A stretch of DNA of 64,000 bases from Symbiodinium natans (GCA_905221605.1 CAJNDS010000046.1:126001-190000), one strand, 5' to 3'. Positions 1-11,921 are shown, numbered from the stretch's first letter. The notes: generated from the letters alone by a model not told the origin. Made by a program: numbers and translations.

Positions 1-202
1 TGCTGGAGTGGCGGGCTCAGCATGTGAAGCTCTTGGGTGTGTTTCGGCTTTATCGGTCTTGATTTACGGACTTCGGTTAAAAAATGCAATACATAGCATC
101 CCTACGCCGGACAAGATGATGCTCCTGGGATCATGTCTAAGACTTAGGGTTTATAATTTAGGGTGTAGGGTTTAGGGTTTAGGGCTTAGGATTTGCAACA
201 AG

Positions 203-290
203 CATTCACTCGAGCCTTATGCAGCGTTGATTGTGCTTGCAGCCCTTACTATGGTTTCAGTGTGCTTCCCTGCAGCTGCATCATTTGCAG
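203..290 (+). CDS. Candidate exon with a hydrophobic segment
   Basis: An open frame runs from an AG acceptor to a near-perfect donor (TTTGCAG then GTAAGT). It encodes a hydrophobic stretch beginning LEPYAALIVLAALTMVSV that would suit a membrane segment or signal anchor. No start codon is visible, so it would be an internal exon. The left flank is G-rich telomeric repeat, which does not follow the usual flank pattern of this window. It may or may not belong to the gene that follows. Confidence 0.35.
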
Positions 291-460
291 GTAAGTGGGT
301 ACCGGTAGTTGCAACTGACCTCCGTCGTGTTCATTAATATTCATATATACATATGGATCGTTTCCGAAATTGGGGTACCCGGGTACCCATTATCAGGCGG
401 CACCCTTTAAAAAGGGATCCCCAAAAGGGACACAAATTTAGAGAACTACCCGTGTAGCAT

Positions 461-650
461 ATGGCCAACGACGAGGAGACCCTGTGGACAGTTGTGGTTC
501 TGGAGTTTCGGATGGGTTTTGGACTTCTTTCCCTCATCTCCTCAATCTCGGACCTCAGACACTCTTCCTCCACCAGGCTGGTCTTCTGGTCTGCTGACTT
601 AAAACCCTGAAACTCCAACTCGAGCCACTCTGTCGCCCTTACACCCTAGC
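461..650 (-). CDS. Candidate exon, charged helix, unknown protein
   Basis: The minus strand stays open through a charged, coiled-coil-like stretch (DQKTSLVEEECLRSEIEEM). The plus strand is also open here from an ATG at 461 to a stop at 610 (49 residues), so the coding strand is not certain. The minus frame has the more protein-like composition. Region 650-900 also has open frames on both strands and cannot be resolved by eye. Confidence 0.3.
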
Positions 651-1285
651 GCCCGATGGGTTTCGCACGGTGCTTCTCGACAGGGAAGTAGAGAAATAAA
701 TTCCCTACATGCTTCCTCCATGCTTCTTTGAAAACGAAATTCGGCACCTTCAAAACCAGAACGAATGCCTCGCTGAGATTTTGCGAACAAGTACGGCCAC
801 GGGCCTGAGGACCGTGGAAGCGAGTGGTTTTTTTGCAGCTTATTTCATGCGGAAGGGGCGGTTTAGGGTTTGGGGATGCGATCCCCCCCAACCGCTGCAT
901 ACATGAAAAAGCTTAGTATGGCAACAGCGGGATTGGGACTTTACGCCAGTCGGGTTTAAGGCCCAGGGGTTCAGGGTTAGGATCAAAAGGTTTGCAGTAG
1001 AGCCGTTTAGGGTTTTGGGCTTTCGGGTTTGGGAATTGCCGCTGAGCTTTTATTAGGGGGTCTGGTCTCATAGCCGGGGCTTCCTCTGGACAAACAAAGT
1101 CTATCCCCCGAAACCCAAGCGTGAAGGCTGAAGCCCGAACCAAGAACCGTCAACCCCGAAACCGTCCACGGTTTAGGGTTCATTTAGGTCGGGTTTAGGG
1201 TTTATGGTTGGTGCTGTCTTAGATAGGCTTCTAGACTAGCCTGCTCCAAGCTTGAAGACTCATTCAAGTTAAGGGTCCAACTCAG

Positions 1286-3450
1286 CACCCCGAGAAGAAT
1301 GCATCAATTGAAGTCCCACAACAACCCCCCACCCCCGAAAAGGACCGCTTGGCCGCCATTATGGTCGAACAGGCGGGCTACACGCAGTCTAGTCACAGCG
1401 AGCTTATAGGTGCTGTAGGTTTGAGGATTAATCAGGGGTTTAATAAGTCCTTTACATGTACAGGAGAGCCCCACTAAGCGCAGTCCCTACCAAACAACAA
1501 CCAAGTCAGATCCAGGGTTACGGGGGCTTTCGGGGTTAAAATGCTTCAGGTGCCTTGAAAATGAGAGCCGCTACAGCCCGAAATGCCCTGCGCGGGGTTT
1601 AGGGTTTAGGGTTCGATGGTCAGTTCTCTAAGTTATGTTCCTTGGGGCTTCCTAAGGGTTCATGACCGCATGATCACAGCGACGCCGGAAAGGGTGCACC
1701 AGGGTTTGGCAATGACCGTACAGCCCTAAACCCCTACACCCTAAACCCCAAACCCCTAAACCCCTAAGCCCTAAACCCTAAACCCTAAACCCCTAAGCCC
1801 AGACCTTGCTGGAGAAAGCCTGGACAGTTCTCGCCCACGAATGGTTTCAGCTTCAAACCCAAGAAACCCTTGATCGTGTTGAGGGTTTGGGGCCCTCTTC
1901 TGGTGTATAGACATAGGGTTTAGGGTTTAGGGTTTAGGGTTTAGGGTTTAGGGTTCAGGGTTTAGGGTTTAGGGTTTAGTACGATTCCCATACAAGAAGG
2001 ACCCCAGTAAGGTCCCCGAATTTCGGAGACCCCAAGATTAGACTCATCAAAGTACATGGACCATAAACCTTCCTAAGGTTCATGCAGTAGTCCGCAACCT
2101 TCGATGGGAGCGCAACAGGAAGGGCAGGACCGGAGCTCAAACGACGCTGAACCTTCGATTGTTGAAACGAAAGCCAAGCCGAATCCCTAGCTAATAGGGG
2201 AGTCAAGCCTGAAACCCTAAACTCTCCCCCCTCTCGCGGCTTCGCAGAGTTTGTAGCGGGGGGAACAGGGCTGGTTGCGAAATAGGGAGTTGTGGGTTTA
2301 GGACTTTTGAGAGCTCGAGGAGTGTTTTGAGTTCAGGGGCCCGGTTGGCGCGTGGCCATGCAAGCGCAAGTTACTCATGCGGAGAAGCATCTCCAGATGG
2401 CGCGAAGAACCGGAGTTCGTCATTTCAACATCGGTGAGTACAGCATCGTCCTGGTAACCCGCCCGGACAGGACTGCAGTCACCATCCAGCGCATGTGGCG
2501 GCACGCAATGCGCCCTTTCAGGTGCCTTACCGAGCATACTTCTACGTGCTGAGTTGGGACGTGCCACATGATTGTGCACGATGATGAGGAGCACAGGGCG
2601 TGCTGCCAAGGAAGGTATATCATCAGCTGGGGTCCACAGAGGGTGGCTCAGCGGATGCACTGGTGTGACTGCGAGCAGCGGGCAAAGCATGGATTGCTCT
2701 ATGCGAGAACCCCTTCCCCTTTTATTAATGAAAAAAAACTTCCCGGAAAATCCTCCCGAAATCACCCCCCCACAATTTAGAAAACCTATTCCGAATCAGG
2801 GGGTGGGTTGAAGGATCCCAAAACCCTCAAACTAACCAACTCTCTCTCTCTCTATATCTTTCTCTTTCTCTCTCTCTCTCTCTGTCTCTTTTAGTTTACA
2901 CCCTACTAATTAAGTACTTCAACCCGCCAAACCCTGAACCCTAGACCCTAAACCCTGTGGATCCAAAACATGACATTTGGATAAAAGCATCCCCCTAATG
3001 AAAACACATTTCGGGTTTCTTTCGGGGCGGTGGAGGGGGGGAGGGCCTCCGTTTAATCTTAGGGGGAAGGGATTACCCAGTCGGTTTGCGCAAGATGGTG
3101 GTTTGGGGGTTAGGCAAGTTTAGGGCACGGCTTTTTCTTCCAGGGTGTCGGGGTTTCGTGAGGAAACTTTGCTGAGCTAAGTTGCTTTCGGATTCCGCGC
3201 CTCAGAAACCCTACAACCCTGAACCTCGATCCCAAGGCCTCCCGCAACTACTGCAACCCTAAACCCTAAACTTTAAAACTTTAACCTGCTTCTTTTCCAG
3301 TGCCCTCTGCTTGCCAGCCAGAAGAGCTGCGACTCATTGGGATTTGGGGTAGCCCCTGAAGCCCAACTTCCAAAACAGTTGTTTGTTGGTGGCCTTGGAC
3401 AGCAGGCCGAAATCGTGGACAAGCTGAAGAAGGAGATCCAAAAACACTAA
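1286..3450 (+). CDS. Gene 1: multi-exon protein of unknown function
   Basis: Exons read by eye are 1286-1409, 1803-1884, 2078 to about 2186, 2337-2433, a middle part within about 2568-2710, and a terminal exon 3301-3450. The 1803 exon reads TLLEKAWTVLAHEWFQLQ and ends in phase 1, and the 2078 exon starts in the matching phase. The 2337 exon ends at a GTGAGT donor. The terminal exon follows a strong polypyrimidine acceptor (CTTCTTTTCCAG) and reads 49 codons to TAA, ending in a charged helix (EIVDKLKKEIQKH). The first exon reads EVPQQPPTPEKDRLAAIM; its end does not agree in phase with 1803 unless a GA donor is used. A 155-codon minus-strand frame over 2298-2765 is taken to be an antisense shadow. 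I recognise no family. The first exon is probably missing. Confidence 0.55.
1728..1800. repeat. C-strand telomeric array
   Basis: Degenerate CCCTAAA/CCCCTAA copies lie directly before the 1803 exon of gene 1. The array ends in CCCAG, which serves as the splice acceptor. Confidence 0.85.
1914..1978. repeat. G-strand TTTAGGG array
   Basis: About nine TTTAGGG copies with one TTCAGGG variant, in the intron after the 1803-1884 exon. Confidence 0.9.
2839..2888. repeat. CT microsatellite
   Basis: Interrupted (CT)n tract inside the last intron of gene 1. Confidence 0.85.
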
Positions 3451-4176
3451 GCCCTCCAAATGTCTTCACGCCTTAGACCCCACAAAGCCCGAAAGCCCCG
3501 AACCCTATGCCCAACCTCAAGCGATAGACCCCAACAGCCCTATACCTACAAACAAACCCTACATGCCATGCACCCTGAACTCCACAATCTTATACCAAAA
3601 AGCCGCTACGCTCCGAACTAAAGCTGAAGGAGGTCTGCCAGGTTCATGCCATAGTCCTCAAGCCAGAGAGACCCGGGAGAGTTTAGGGTTAGGAGTTATG
3701 GGCTAAAATTGGGGGTGTTGAGGTGTGGGGTTCAGGGCGGGACAGTTCGGAATCCTGAGTTGAACTACTTCTCAGCAGAATCATCAAAATAGGAGACAAG
3801 ACTCCCTGGCAAGGACTCCGAGAAATAGTTCGACCTGGATGATGGCAGATAGAGGTCGGCCGTAATGTTAGTAGTACTAGTGGTGGTTCTGGGCTATTAT
3901 GCAAAGCAGTAGTGTATCAACCGTTTTGAAAAGATTCATTGTCATTAGAACAGCAAGAATATACATATATATATATATATACATATTATGTATGTGTAGC
4001 ATTCGCAAAAATTGATATCAGGGTAAACTCAGTATGGCAGTTGTGGCTGTTACAGTATCAACAATATGTATTTGGGGGGGTTAGAGTTAGAGCATCAATA
4101 TCAGCCTTGAAAGGTTCAGGAGCCAGGACCCAGTTGAAACAAAGCCTTGCCCGCACCAAAGTATCTTCAGATTATG
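3451..4176. other. Non-coding stretch after gene 1
   Basis: Degenerate C-rich telomeric copies to about 3560, then unique sequence with a short TA microsatellite near 3962-3980. I see no convincing exon. Confidence 0.5.
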
Positions 4177-4312
4177 ATATACCCCAAACCCCAAACCCCA
4201 AACCCCAAACCCCAAACCCCAAACCCCAAACCCCAAACCCCAAACCCCAAACCCCAAACCCCAAACCCCAAACCCTAAACCCTAAACCCTAATTAAACCC
4301 TAAACCCTAAAC
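4177..4312. repeat. CCCCAAA array joined to CCCTAAA array
   Basis: Roughly a dozen perfect CCCCAAA heptamers are followed without a break by CCCTAAA copies. The C variant is homogeneous, which indicates local expansion of one mutated unit. Confidence 0.9.
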
Positions 4313-5222
4313 CGTCGTCGTCCTGCATCTCGGGGGCTTTTGGCGGTTCGGGTGCCGGTGGAAATGAGGGCTTGGGCTTGAGCCACCTGCACGGAAGCCC
4401 AAAACCCAACAGGTGGGTTAGAAAGGTTTAGGGTTTAGGGTCTATAGGGTTTAGGGTTTAGGGTTTAGGGTTTAGGGTTTAGGGGTCTACGGTTTTCGGG
4501 GCCTGTCGACTTCACCCCCACTCTCAAGGGGCCCAAATGCTCCTTTCGACCCTCCGCCGAAGAACCTCTCAGCTTCACACCCGCTGCCTCCCAAGGCGCT
4601 ACCGTAAACCACAAACCCCCAAACCCCTAAACCAATCCCTTGAGCCCCTAAATCCCAAGACCCCTGAAACTTTTCGCCTTCAACCCTTAGAGGCCTCGAC
4701 CCCCTCAACCCCAGAGCCCAAAACTCAGTCAGTATCTTTTGGGGCTGAAGGGTTTAGATGTCAGGGTTCTGCCTGAAGACTCTGATCCTTGAAGACTTAC
4801 AACCCCTGATATGCCAACAACCACACGTTAAACGAAGTGACTTGCAGGGCTTTGCGTGTCCACACTCAGGGATGTTGGGTTGTGGGTTTTGGTAGAACGG
4901 CTTCAGGGGTTTAAGGTTGAGGGTTTAGGACGTGTGGATTAGATCTTCCAGGGTTCACTAGGATGTTTATTTGCGCTTGTTGAGTTCTCTGCTTGAGTTT
5001 TCGAGTATGTAGGCCCTCTTTCCGTGGAGCTTGCATTGGTTTGTTTTGTGGCTCCGAGAGGATTCCCACAGAAGCAAGAACAGCCTTTGTCCGAATTGTC
5101 TGGTTCGTGTCATCAGGGCATCCAGATCTCCAAGCGCACAAAGACTGACATGCGTAGCGGGTCATGGTTGCAGAGAGCTGAGCAAATTGACAGCTCGTGC
5201 ATGCTCTCGTGTGTGAGTAAAC
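4313..5222. other. Degenerate telomeric tract with unresolved islands
   Basis: A G-strand array lies at 4427-4481. The plus strand is open across 4503-4606 (PNAPFDPPPKNLSASHPLPP), and a frame at 5012-5213 ends in a GTGAGT donor. That second frame has G-rich repeat on its left and C-rich repeat on its right, the pattern expected inside an intron, so I do not call it. Confidence 0.35.
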
Positions 5223-5281
5223 CCTAACCCCTAAACCCTAAACCCTAAACCCTAAACCCTAAACCCTAAACCCTAAACCCT
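5223..5281. repeat. C-strand CCCTAAA array
   Basis: About eight near-perfect CCCTAAA copies. Confidence 0.9.
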
Positions 5282-5330
5282 ACTTTGCCTCTGGGTCTTC
5301 GGCCCACGAACTCTCCCACACCCTAAAAGC

Positions 5331-5400
5331 TGTTGGGTTCGTCCAATTTCTGGAAGAGAATGTAGAGAGGTGGACGACCAGTGTCCACGCCCCTGGGCTA
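5331..5400 (+). CDS. Candidate exon, unknown protein
   Basis: After a C-strand array and an AG, the plus frame reads VGFVQFLEENVERWTTSV before a stop. The minus strand is also open here, so strand is uncertain. Confidence 0.3.
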
Positions 5401-5409
5401 TAAGTGTCC

Positions 5410-8148
5410 CAGGCTTCGAATTCAAAAAAAGCAGCAGCGGTCGCCATGAAACAATCACTACCCTAAACCCAAAACCCAAGATAGGTTCGGTGTACCTATC
5501 CTTTATATCCCCCCTTTTAAAGGTGCCTGGCACCTTAGTATACCCGAAAGCCTTGTTAGCATAACTAGTATACACGACAGGGGTTTTTGAGGCGGAAGGC
5601 AGATCCTAAACATGGCTTCGTTGCTACACTGCCACTCTGAGAACCTCCGCTATAGGGTTTAGGGTTCGGGGTTTGGGCATTGCTTTGCCGAACCCTGGCA
5701 AAAGACAGTCGCAGCTTGCGGTGAACTCTACTTCGTGGCTCGCCACACACTTCGCACAAGCTCTCACACCAATATTGTTAAGGTTGCGTACTCTACATTC
5801 CTATCATACTCTTCCCATTCAATGAGAATTTGTATTTGCGAAGTTTGTACAAGTTGAAATCAAATAGATAGATACGTAGATGTGCATTTTTCAAGGACTT
5901 TGGCCCAGATAGTCCAGACTCAATAGCTGCGATACTTCAACCATCTAAGCATGTGGCAGGTGACCCCTTACATCTCTTGATACAGCGCTACAGTGTGTTT
6001 AGGTTCTTTGACATGCCCAGTCCGCACAAATCTGCGGACGGGCAAGTCACTTGCATCCCCCCCCCCCCTGCTGTCACGAGGATGTTGGGATAAAAGAGCC
6101 TACAATACATACTTCGGGATCGTAAGCTCCCCCCCCGCTACAATAGAGCCGATGAACCGATGATGTAGGTAAGCACTCAAGATCTCAACCGCACACCCCG
6201 TGGACCATAAAGGATTTGGTGACCCGAACCCGAACCTCAACGAGTGTAGTTGAGCCGATTGCCCGAGACAGCAGCACCCGCTGTGTCACCCAAAGCCCCA
6301 CCAGGGCTGCCTCAACATACAGGAGCTTAGGGCGCATCCTAGTAGTAGAGTAGGTAACCTTGAACCTTTTTTGGGGTAGTATCATCCCCTTATAATCCCA
6401 AAGGTTAACCTTTAATTCCCCCCTGGTTATTGGACAACTAAGGCATGGCCTGAGGGTTTGGGGTTTCAGGAGTTTGGAGTTGAGGTCTTAGGGTTTAAGG
6501 TCGTTTCTTTGGGGCTGAAGGCTCTTGCCAAGGCTACGCGAGATGGCCAGTTCTCCAAACAATCCGTTTTTCTGAGAGGCTGCATTCTGTCGTCAAGTTG
6601 CTCCTCCTTGCCCCCTTCGAGTGACAGTCAGTTGGTAGCTGCAAGGGGTCATGCGGAGCCTAAGACGTTCAATCCCTAAGCCTCTAAAGCCTAAAACACT
6701 AAACCTTGAAGCCTAAACCCTGACACCACTAAACCCTATTGGCAACTTCACAGTGCTGACCATTGTACTCCCAAGCTTGTCTTGCGAAAGGGCCTTGGCG
6801 TTGCGAGCTTCATTTGCGGTTCTGAGAGTTTGATGGCCTCTGGGGGGAGTTCTGGGTTTAGGGTTTATAGGGTTTTTTGTTTAGGGTTTAGGGAAGTGTG
6901 TTGGTGCCACGAAGGCTTAGTGGCTTTGGAGGGTTGAAGGTTTGGGGTTGAGGGTTTAGGGTTTGTGGGTTCATAAGGGTGAGGGAACAGGTCTCAGATG
7001 TAGGAGCGTGGCGCCCTGGTTTTCGTCTTTGTCTGCAAAGCAAAGGCAGCGAAGCAGGCGTGGACGGAAACAAGAGGGCTTTTCGTGTTTGTGGGTTTGG
7101 GGTTTTGGTGTTGGGCGGTGTTTGGGTTTCATTTGGTGGCTTGAGTCCTTCTCGCCCTTTTTCAAAGTTCATCGCCACACCGTTCGAAGGGGGAATGGGG
7201 AGGGTGTTGTGTGCAGTTCCGATTGCTGGGCCTATCTATGCCATCTATGCATAAGCAGGCACGCAGGAGACTTTGCCAGAGATCATGCGGCTTCCAAAGA
7301 CCGCACCCCGCACCCCCAGCACCCCACCCCCGCACCCCACCCCCGCACCTTCACGTTGACATTCGACAGAAAGCATGGTTTTCCTTACTCTTAAACTTTG
7401 ATAAGTTTTTAGTTAAGCCTATCTTCTGAAAGCGAGCCTTGCGCTGCAGGGTTTCATGTTATCTACTGTGGGACTTGTCCCCGCCGACAAAGGGACTAAA
7501 AACGACAAGCGCGCCCAAAATGCTGGCATAATCAGGGCAAACAACTCACGAGCGCAAAAAAAAGTCTAGCTATCTTGTTGGAGGGTACCTATTTGTGGAT
7601 AGTATAATGTGATATCAATCGCAACCTCCCCAACACGAAAAACAACAAATACAAGCAAGGCCACAGGTAAACCCCCAACTTCACCTTACTGGGCTGACAG
7701 CTCAGTGCTCCAAACTTAGAGTTAGGGAAAGAAAGCCGCTTTGGGATGCAGGGCCCGCTAAACCCTAAGACGACCATACAGCGGGGCTACTACTAAAAAG
7801 AGGGCTTAGGGCATTTTTAGGGCGTAGGGGCCTGCGAAGGACGGACCTATCTAAGGGACCCGAGGGAGTTGGGTTTTGGGGTTGAATGTTTAGGGTTTGG
7901 GGCCCTTTAGGCCCCCATCCCTGAAGACTGGCATGGTAACTCGCGTTGCTGCGTCTCAAGCTTCTTTTCTTAGCTGGGGGCGACTCCCTCCAACAGCAAA
8001 CACCACGTAAACCAGTCCCACCTGCTTGCAAGGCTGCAAGGGCCCTGAGGCCCCCAAATGCCCAACCTCAAATTTAAAGCGCCTGAACTTGAAGCCCTAC
8101 ACTAAGCCCCAAACCCTCAATCCTAAACCCTAAACCCTCAACCCCAAG
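5410..8148. other. Mostly degenerate telomeric and unique sequence
   Basis: I see no gene I can support. Weak candidates are a plus frame at 5685-5860 (EPWQKTVAACGELYFVARHT), a minus frame at 6185-6340 with a hydrophobic stretch, and a plus frame at 6510-6680. C and G homopolymers occur at 6057-6069 and 6131-6138. The rest is degenerate TTTAGGG/CCCTAAA copies. Confidence 0.35.
6014..6044. other. 11-bp hairpin with bulged A
   Basis: TGCCCAGTCCGC pairs with GCGGACGGGCA across an eight-base loop. All eleven pairs form if one A on the 5' arm is bulged. It sits in a stretch free of telomeric repeats. The function is unknown. Confidence 0.5.
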
Positions 8149-9350
8149 CTCGTCATCCCTTGTCCACCTCGCTCCCCGTCAAGTGCCAAGGCCGAAAGCA
8201 TGAAAGCCTTGTCTCAACCCTCCACCTTGTAAGTAGTTCCTGCACCCCACAGTCGGGTTCTCGGCTTCTTACCGTACTGCACCCTCAAGCCGAAAATCCT
8301 CAATCCTTAGACCTTAGAGCCCTCTAAAGGCCCTACACCCTAAGCCGTATAAACCCTTCACCCATCCGTCAGCAATCCCTGCAACCCTGCTTCCTGGCTC
8401 CGGAGCCGAACGCGCATGTCGCTGCCACGGCGGAACACTCATGACAGAGCCGGGCCCCCAGCAAATGTTAGGGGATCCGAAAATTTTGGCCCTTATTTTG
8501 GGTTCCCTGTTATATACCCCCAACATACACTATACATAATAAGGGCCCATACGTCGGATCCCCTTAAATAGGGTACGCCAACTAATCGCACCGGAAAATC
8601 GACCGGAAGACTTGAGGGGGATAAGGTGGCTTATAGGGGGGATGGGGCAGTTGTTTAGGCCCTAGGGTTGAGTACAGTTTCGATACCGCTCACCCTTCCC
8701 GCTGATGTTGTCAAAATCAATGCGGTGTTAAGGAAGTACAATACTCATTGCAGCGCCGGGCACTTGTCTGCACCATTTTCCTGATCTTGGGCCGGTTACC
8801 CAAGGAAACATTCAAGGTGCGGCCAGCAACCCTAAGCCCTATAAGCCAAAAAAACAATGGCTGCCCTAAGCCTAAACCCAAAGCCCCAGAACCCCCAAGC
8901 CCCAAACACCCTAAGCCCCAAAGACCCTAAGCCCAGGTGCCTCTGGAGTTGTGCAGGCTGGTGCGCACCCGGCGGAGATCCGACCGTCTGCCGGCCATTT
9001 TCGTGTGTGCCGAGCCTCAGAGACTCAGCAGGGCGGGTAGGGTTTGGGGTTTAGGGTGTAGGGTTTGGGGTTTTGGGGGGATTCCGGGTTTGCGGCTTAG
9101 GGCTATTGGCGACATGAAACTACTAGCCTCCTCCTCCTCCTCCTCACACTGCCGAACAACCACTACTACGATGAGAACTACCAGTTGCCTACCTTTTTCT
9201 ACCTGCAGAAGCACTACCAAACCCTAAAACCCTAAACCCTGCCTTGCGCTTGTCAGTCGCTCGAACCGTTGATGTTGAGAGTCGCTCGGAAGTTTATTTG
9301 GGGGATGCAGAGATTGTCCCAAACCTCATGTCAATCAGAAGGCCGGGCCC
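8149..9350 (+). CDS. Gene 2: three linked exons, unknown protein
   Basis: Exon 8149-8228 follows a C-strand array and AG and ends at a GTAAGT donor (SPSSAKAESMKALSQPST). Exon 8938-9034 starts after CCCAG, reads VPLELCRLVRTRRRSDRLPA and is followed by G-strand repeat. Exon 9257 to about 9350 starts after CTTGTCAG and reads VDVESRSEVYLGDAEIVPN. That these belong to one transcript is inferred from order and strand only. Open plus frames at 8675-8784 (TLPADVVKINAVLRKYNT) and 9141-9216 may be further exons, but their repeat flanks argue against it. Confidence 0.45.
8469..8565. mobile_element. Foldback element with nested inverted repeats
   Basis: GGGGATCCGA at the left end is matched by TCGGATCCCC at the right. 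Inside, GGCCCTTATT is matched by AATAAGGGCC. It has the size and form of a MITE. I see no clear target-site duplication. Confidence 0.6.
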
Positions 9351-9639
9351 GGGGCACAGAGCATCTACGGCTTTAGGGTTTAAAAAGTTTGGGCTTTAAT
9401 GACGGCTTGGTGCGGTTAGGTTCAGGGGCGAAGAGACTGAATTCGGGACTTAGGTATTGCGGAGGCAGGGTTCAGGGGTTTACGGCTTCGGGCCTGCATC
9501 CGACTGATTGCTGGACTTGGGTGTTGGGGATGACTCTGCCGACAGATGAGCTTTCGCTTGGCGGCCCGGGAGACCTGGTCGAACCTGGACCCCAAAAACT
9601 CACCTCGATCCCCACGATCGATCCTAAACCCTATTGGGC

Positions 9640-9708
9640 TCTTTGGGTTTAGGGTTTAGGGTGTAGGGTTTAGGGTTTAGGGTTTAGGGTTTAGGGTTTA
9701 GGGCCTAT
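9640..9708. repeat. G-strand TTTAGGG array
   Basis: About nine copies, some degenerate. Confidence 0.85.
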
Positions 9709-9777
9709 ACCAGGGTTTAGGGCCAAGGTCTTAGGTCTTGTAGGCCTTGGAGAGGTGCTTCGGCTTAAGCGGTTTTG

Positions 9778-10104
9778 TCCCTACCGAGCCCTAGATCGCT
9801 AAACCCTGCAGACCCTGAACACTTAGACCCGAAACCCTTCAACCCGTAAGTCCCTAAACCCCTAAGCCCGAACCCCTAAGACCCTAAACCCTACACCCCT
9901 AAACCCTTAAACCCCTAACCCCTAAACCCCTCTACCCCACAAACCCCTAAACCCCCCAACACCCTAACCCTACACCCATAAACCCTATACCGCCTAAACC
10001 CCCAAACCCCTAAACCCCTAAGCCCCCTAACCCTATACCCATAAACCCTCTACCCCAAAACCCCTGAACCCCAAAACCCCTGAACCCCTAAGCCCCCTAA
10101 ACCC
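9778..10104. repeat. Long degenerate C-strand tract
   Basis: More than 300 bases of diverged CCCTAAA/CCCCTAAA units with insertions such as CTACACC and CTATACC. No exon is seen in it. Confidence 0.8.
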
Positions 10105-10159
10105 TGATGGCAAGCCATGCTCTCCTGGCGCTGGTCACTTCTTCTGGCCGGCGAGGCCC
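10105..10159 (+). CDS. Candidate small exon
   Basis: A unique island between a C-strand tract and a G-strand array, ending in a possible GTATTT donor. Two frames are open; one reads DGKPCSPGAGHFFWPARPR. Confidence 0.35.
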
Positions 10160-10534
10160 CGGGTATTTTGAGGGTTTAGGGTTTAGGGTTTAGGGGTTAG
10201 AATTTGGGATGTATTTATATATTTGTTGTGGGACTTCCGGGTTTGACGAGGTATGTTTTGTTGGGTAAAGGTGTCCGGGGTTTGGGGATTTGGGGTGTTT
10301 GCGGATATGGCCAATTGTGCGAGTGGAAGGAGTTTAGGGCTTCAGGGTTAGGGTTGCGGGAGTTGTTCTACCTGGTTGGTCCCGGGTTCATTGCAGAAGA
10401 TACCCGTCAGGCCCGTCAGGGTGCCCCAGGCTTGAGCGACCCCTGCATGGGCACGTAACATGGATGGATATATACATCTGAACAGGCTCCCCAACCTAGT
10501 CCTACATCACGGAGAGATTTGTTGGAGTTAGGCA

Positions 10535-10735
10535 TTCTTGTTGCCTCTCAGCGTCGTGGGTGCGATCGTCCCGTTGCCTCCTCAACAGATCATGTCCCCA
10601 CTGCGTGCGACCCTCGACACAAGTGAATCGTCAAGCTTTCTTGCAAGCCTTGCAACTACCAAGCACATGAACAGCAACTGTGGTTCAACGCCTCGGCTTG
10701 CGTGCAAAGACTCGCCGGCTTCGGATTCATAAAAT
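10535..10735 (+). CDS. Weak open frame, unknown
   Basis: A plus frame of about 64 codons ends at TAA in sequence free of telomeric repeats. It is Ser/Thr-rich and matches nothing I recognise. Confidence 0.2.
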
Positions 10736-10774
10736 CAACATGAAGGCCTTATGAGCCTGTCATGAGGGTGCTTA

Positions 10775-10832
10775 AACCCTAAACCCTAAACCCTAAACCC
10801 TAAACCCTAAACCCTAAACCCTAAACCCTAAC
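10775..10832. repeat. C-strand CCCTAAA array
   Basis: About eight perfect copies. Confidence 0.9.
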
Positions 10833-10864
10833 CCCATGCCATGTGAAGGGTAACCGGACTCCAG

Positions 10865-10990
10865 GTCGTTGCAGTGCAGCCGCCGACTGTGCCACCTTAC
10901 GCGCCTGGGCTTCAGCGTGAGCCACGACAGCAAAGCCCTTGGAGCCACTGCGTGTCACTTTCAAATCAGAGCTTCTCTAATGTCTTCACC
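10865..10990 (+). CDS. Candidate exon, proline-rich
   Basis: The exon follows CTCCAG, has a C-strand array upstream and reads VVAVQPPTVPPYAPGLQREP. The frame stays open to 11066 but becomes repeat-like. Unknown protein. Confidence 0.4.
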
Positions 10991-11907
10991 ATACAGGCAC
11001 ACCCTATAGACCCTACTAACCCTATAAAGTTAGGGCTGAAACCCAGAACCCTGCCACGCACGTAGGCTTTCCGCTGCCAGAGCGCGCCTGCGGCCGAGCG
11101 GCTGGATCACGCAGTTGTAGACTCCCAAATAGTAGGATCCCCTGATAATATGGACCGCAATAAGGTGCCCCCTAATTGGTAAACTTCCAGGTAGCTTGAG
11201 ATCTTTGGATGGTTGGCAGTATACTCAGTTTCATCGACGGGTCTCCAGCCCTTGAAGGCATAAGTGCGACATGCCTGACCCAAGCAGAGAGTGGTTCCTT
11301 TTCGACCCTAAACCCGAACCCCCAAACCCTGCACCCTAAGCCTAATCCCCGCACTCTTAACCCGTAAGCCGGCTTGCTTCCATGAGGGCTTGCGGCTTAG
11401 TGTGCTGAGACGTTTCAAGGGCTGAACCCCAAACTCAGCGTCGTGATGGTTGCAGAACGCTTAAAGGCACAGGGACTATGTAGGGACGACAGGGGGTTTA
11501 CGGTCTCGGACCATATAGGGACCCACTTCCCGAACTCTCAGTGAAGAACCAGTAAGGCTTCGCCACCCTCCACCCAGGTTTTATAGCACGGCAGTCCCGG
11601 TTGAGTCGCCAAAGACATGGAGCTGCGAGGGCGCAAGCGCCTGGTCTAAAGCAGGAGCCTCAACCCCTGTATGGCCGTAATATAGGCTGCCCAAAGTACC
11701 GTAAACTTGTGCCCCGTCATAGTTGAAAAGGCCCCAGTGCTAGGTCTTGAAGGGATTTCATAAAAGGCGAGGACACAATGATATGCCTCAGGTTCAACCC
11801 CACCGCCTTTTCGGCGAATTCACACATGTTAATTGTCATCTTGGGGTCTGTTGAGGCGAACATGCCGAGGTTTCGAAGCATCGCAGTGCATCACAAAGAG
11901 TGGCCCA

Positions 11908-11921
11908 AGACCATTTTGCTA
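11908..11921 (+). promoter_or_regulatory. Possible relict spliced-leader fragment
   Basis: The string GACCATTTTGCT, about 60 bases upstream of the BTB start, matches part of the dinoflagellate spliced leader (CCATTTTGGCT) with one missing G. Such relics are known upstream of retroposed dinoflagellate genes. The match is short and could be chance. Confidence 0.25.

Noticed and set aside
2298-2765. 155-codon minus-strand frame
   Set aside because: It lies antisense to plus-strand exons with good splice sites and in-phase joins, and has no motif.
3939-4292. 117-codon plus frame
   Set aside because: Its C-terminal third is a translated CCCCAAA array (a repeating PNPKPQT peptide) and the rest is A/T-rich microsatellite.
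5012-5213. Plus frame ending in a GTGAGT donor
   Set aside because: Repeat flanks are G-rich on the left and C-rich on the right, the arrangement expected inside an intron. No upstream exon agrees in phase.
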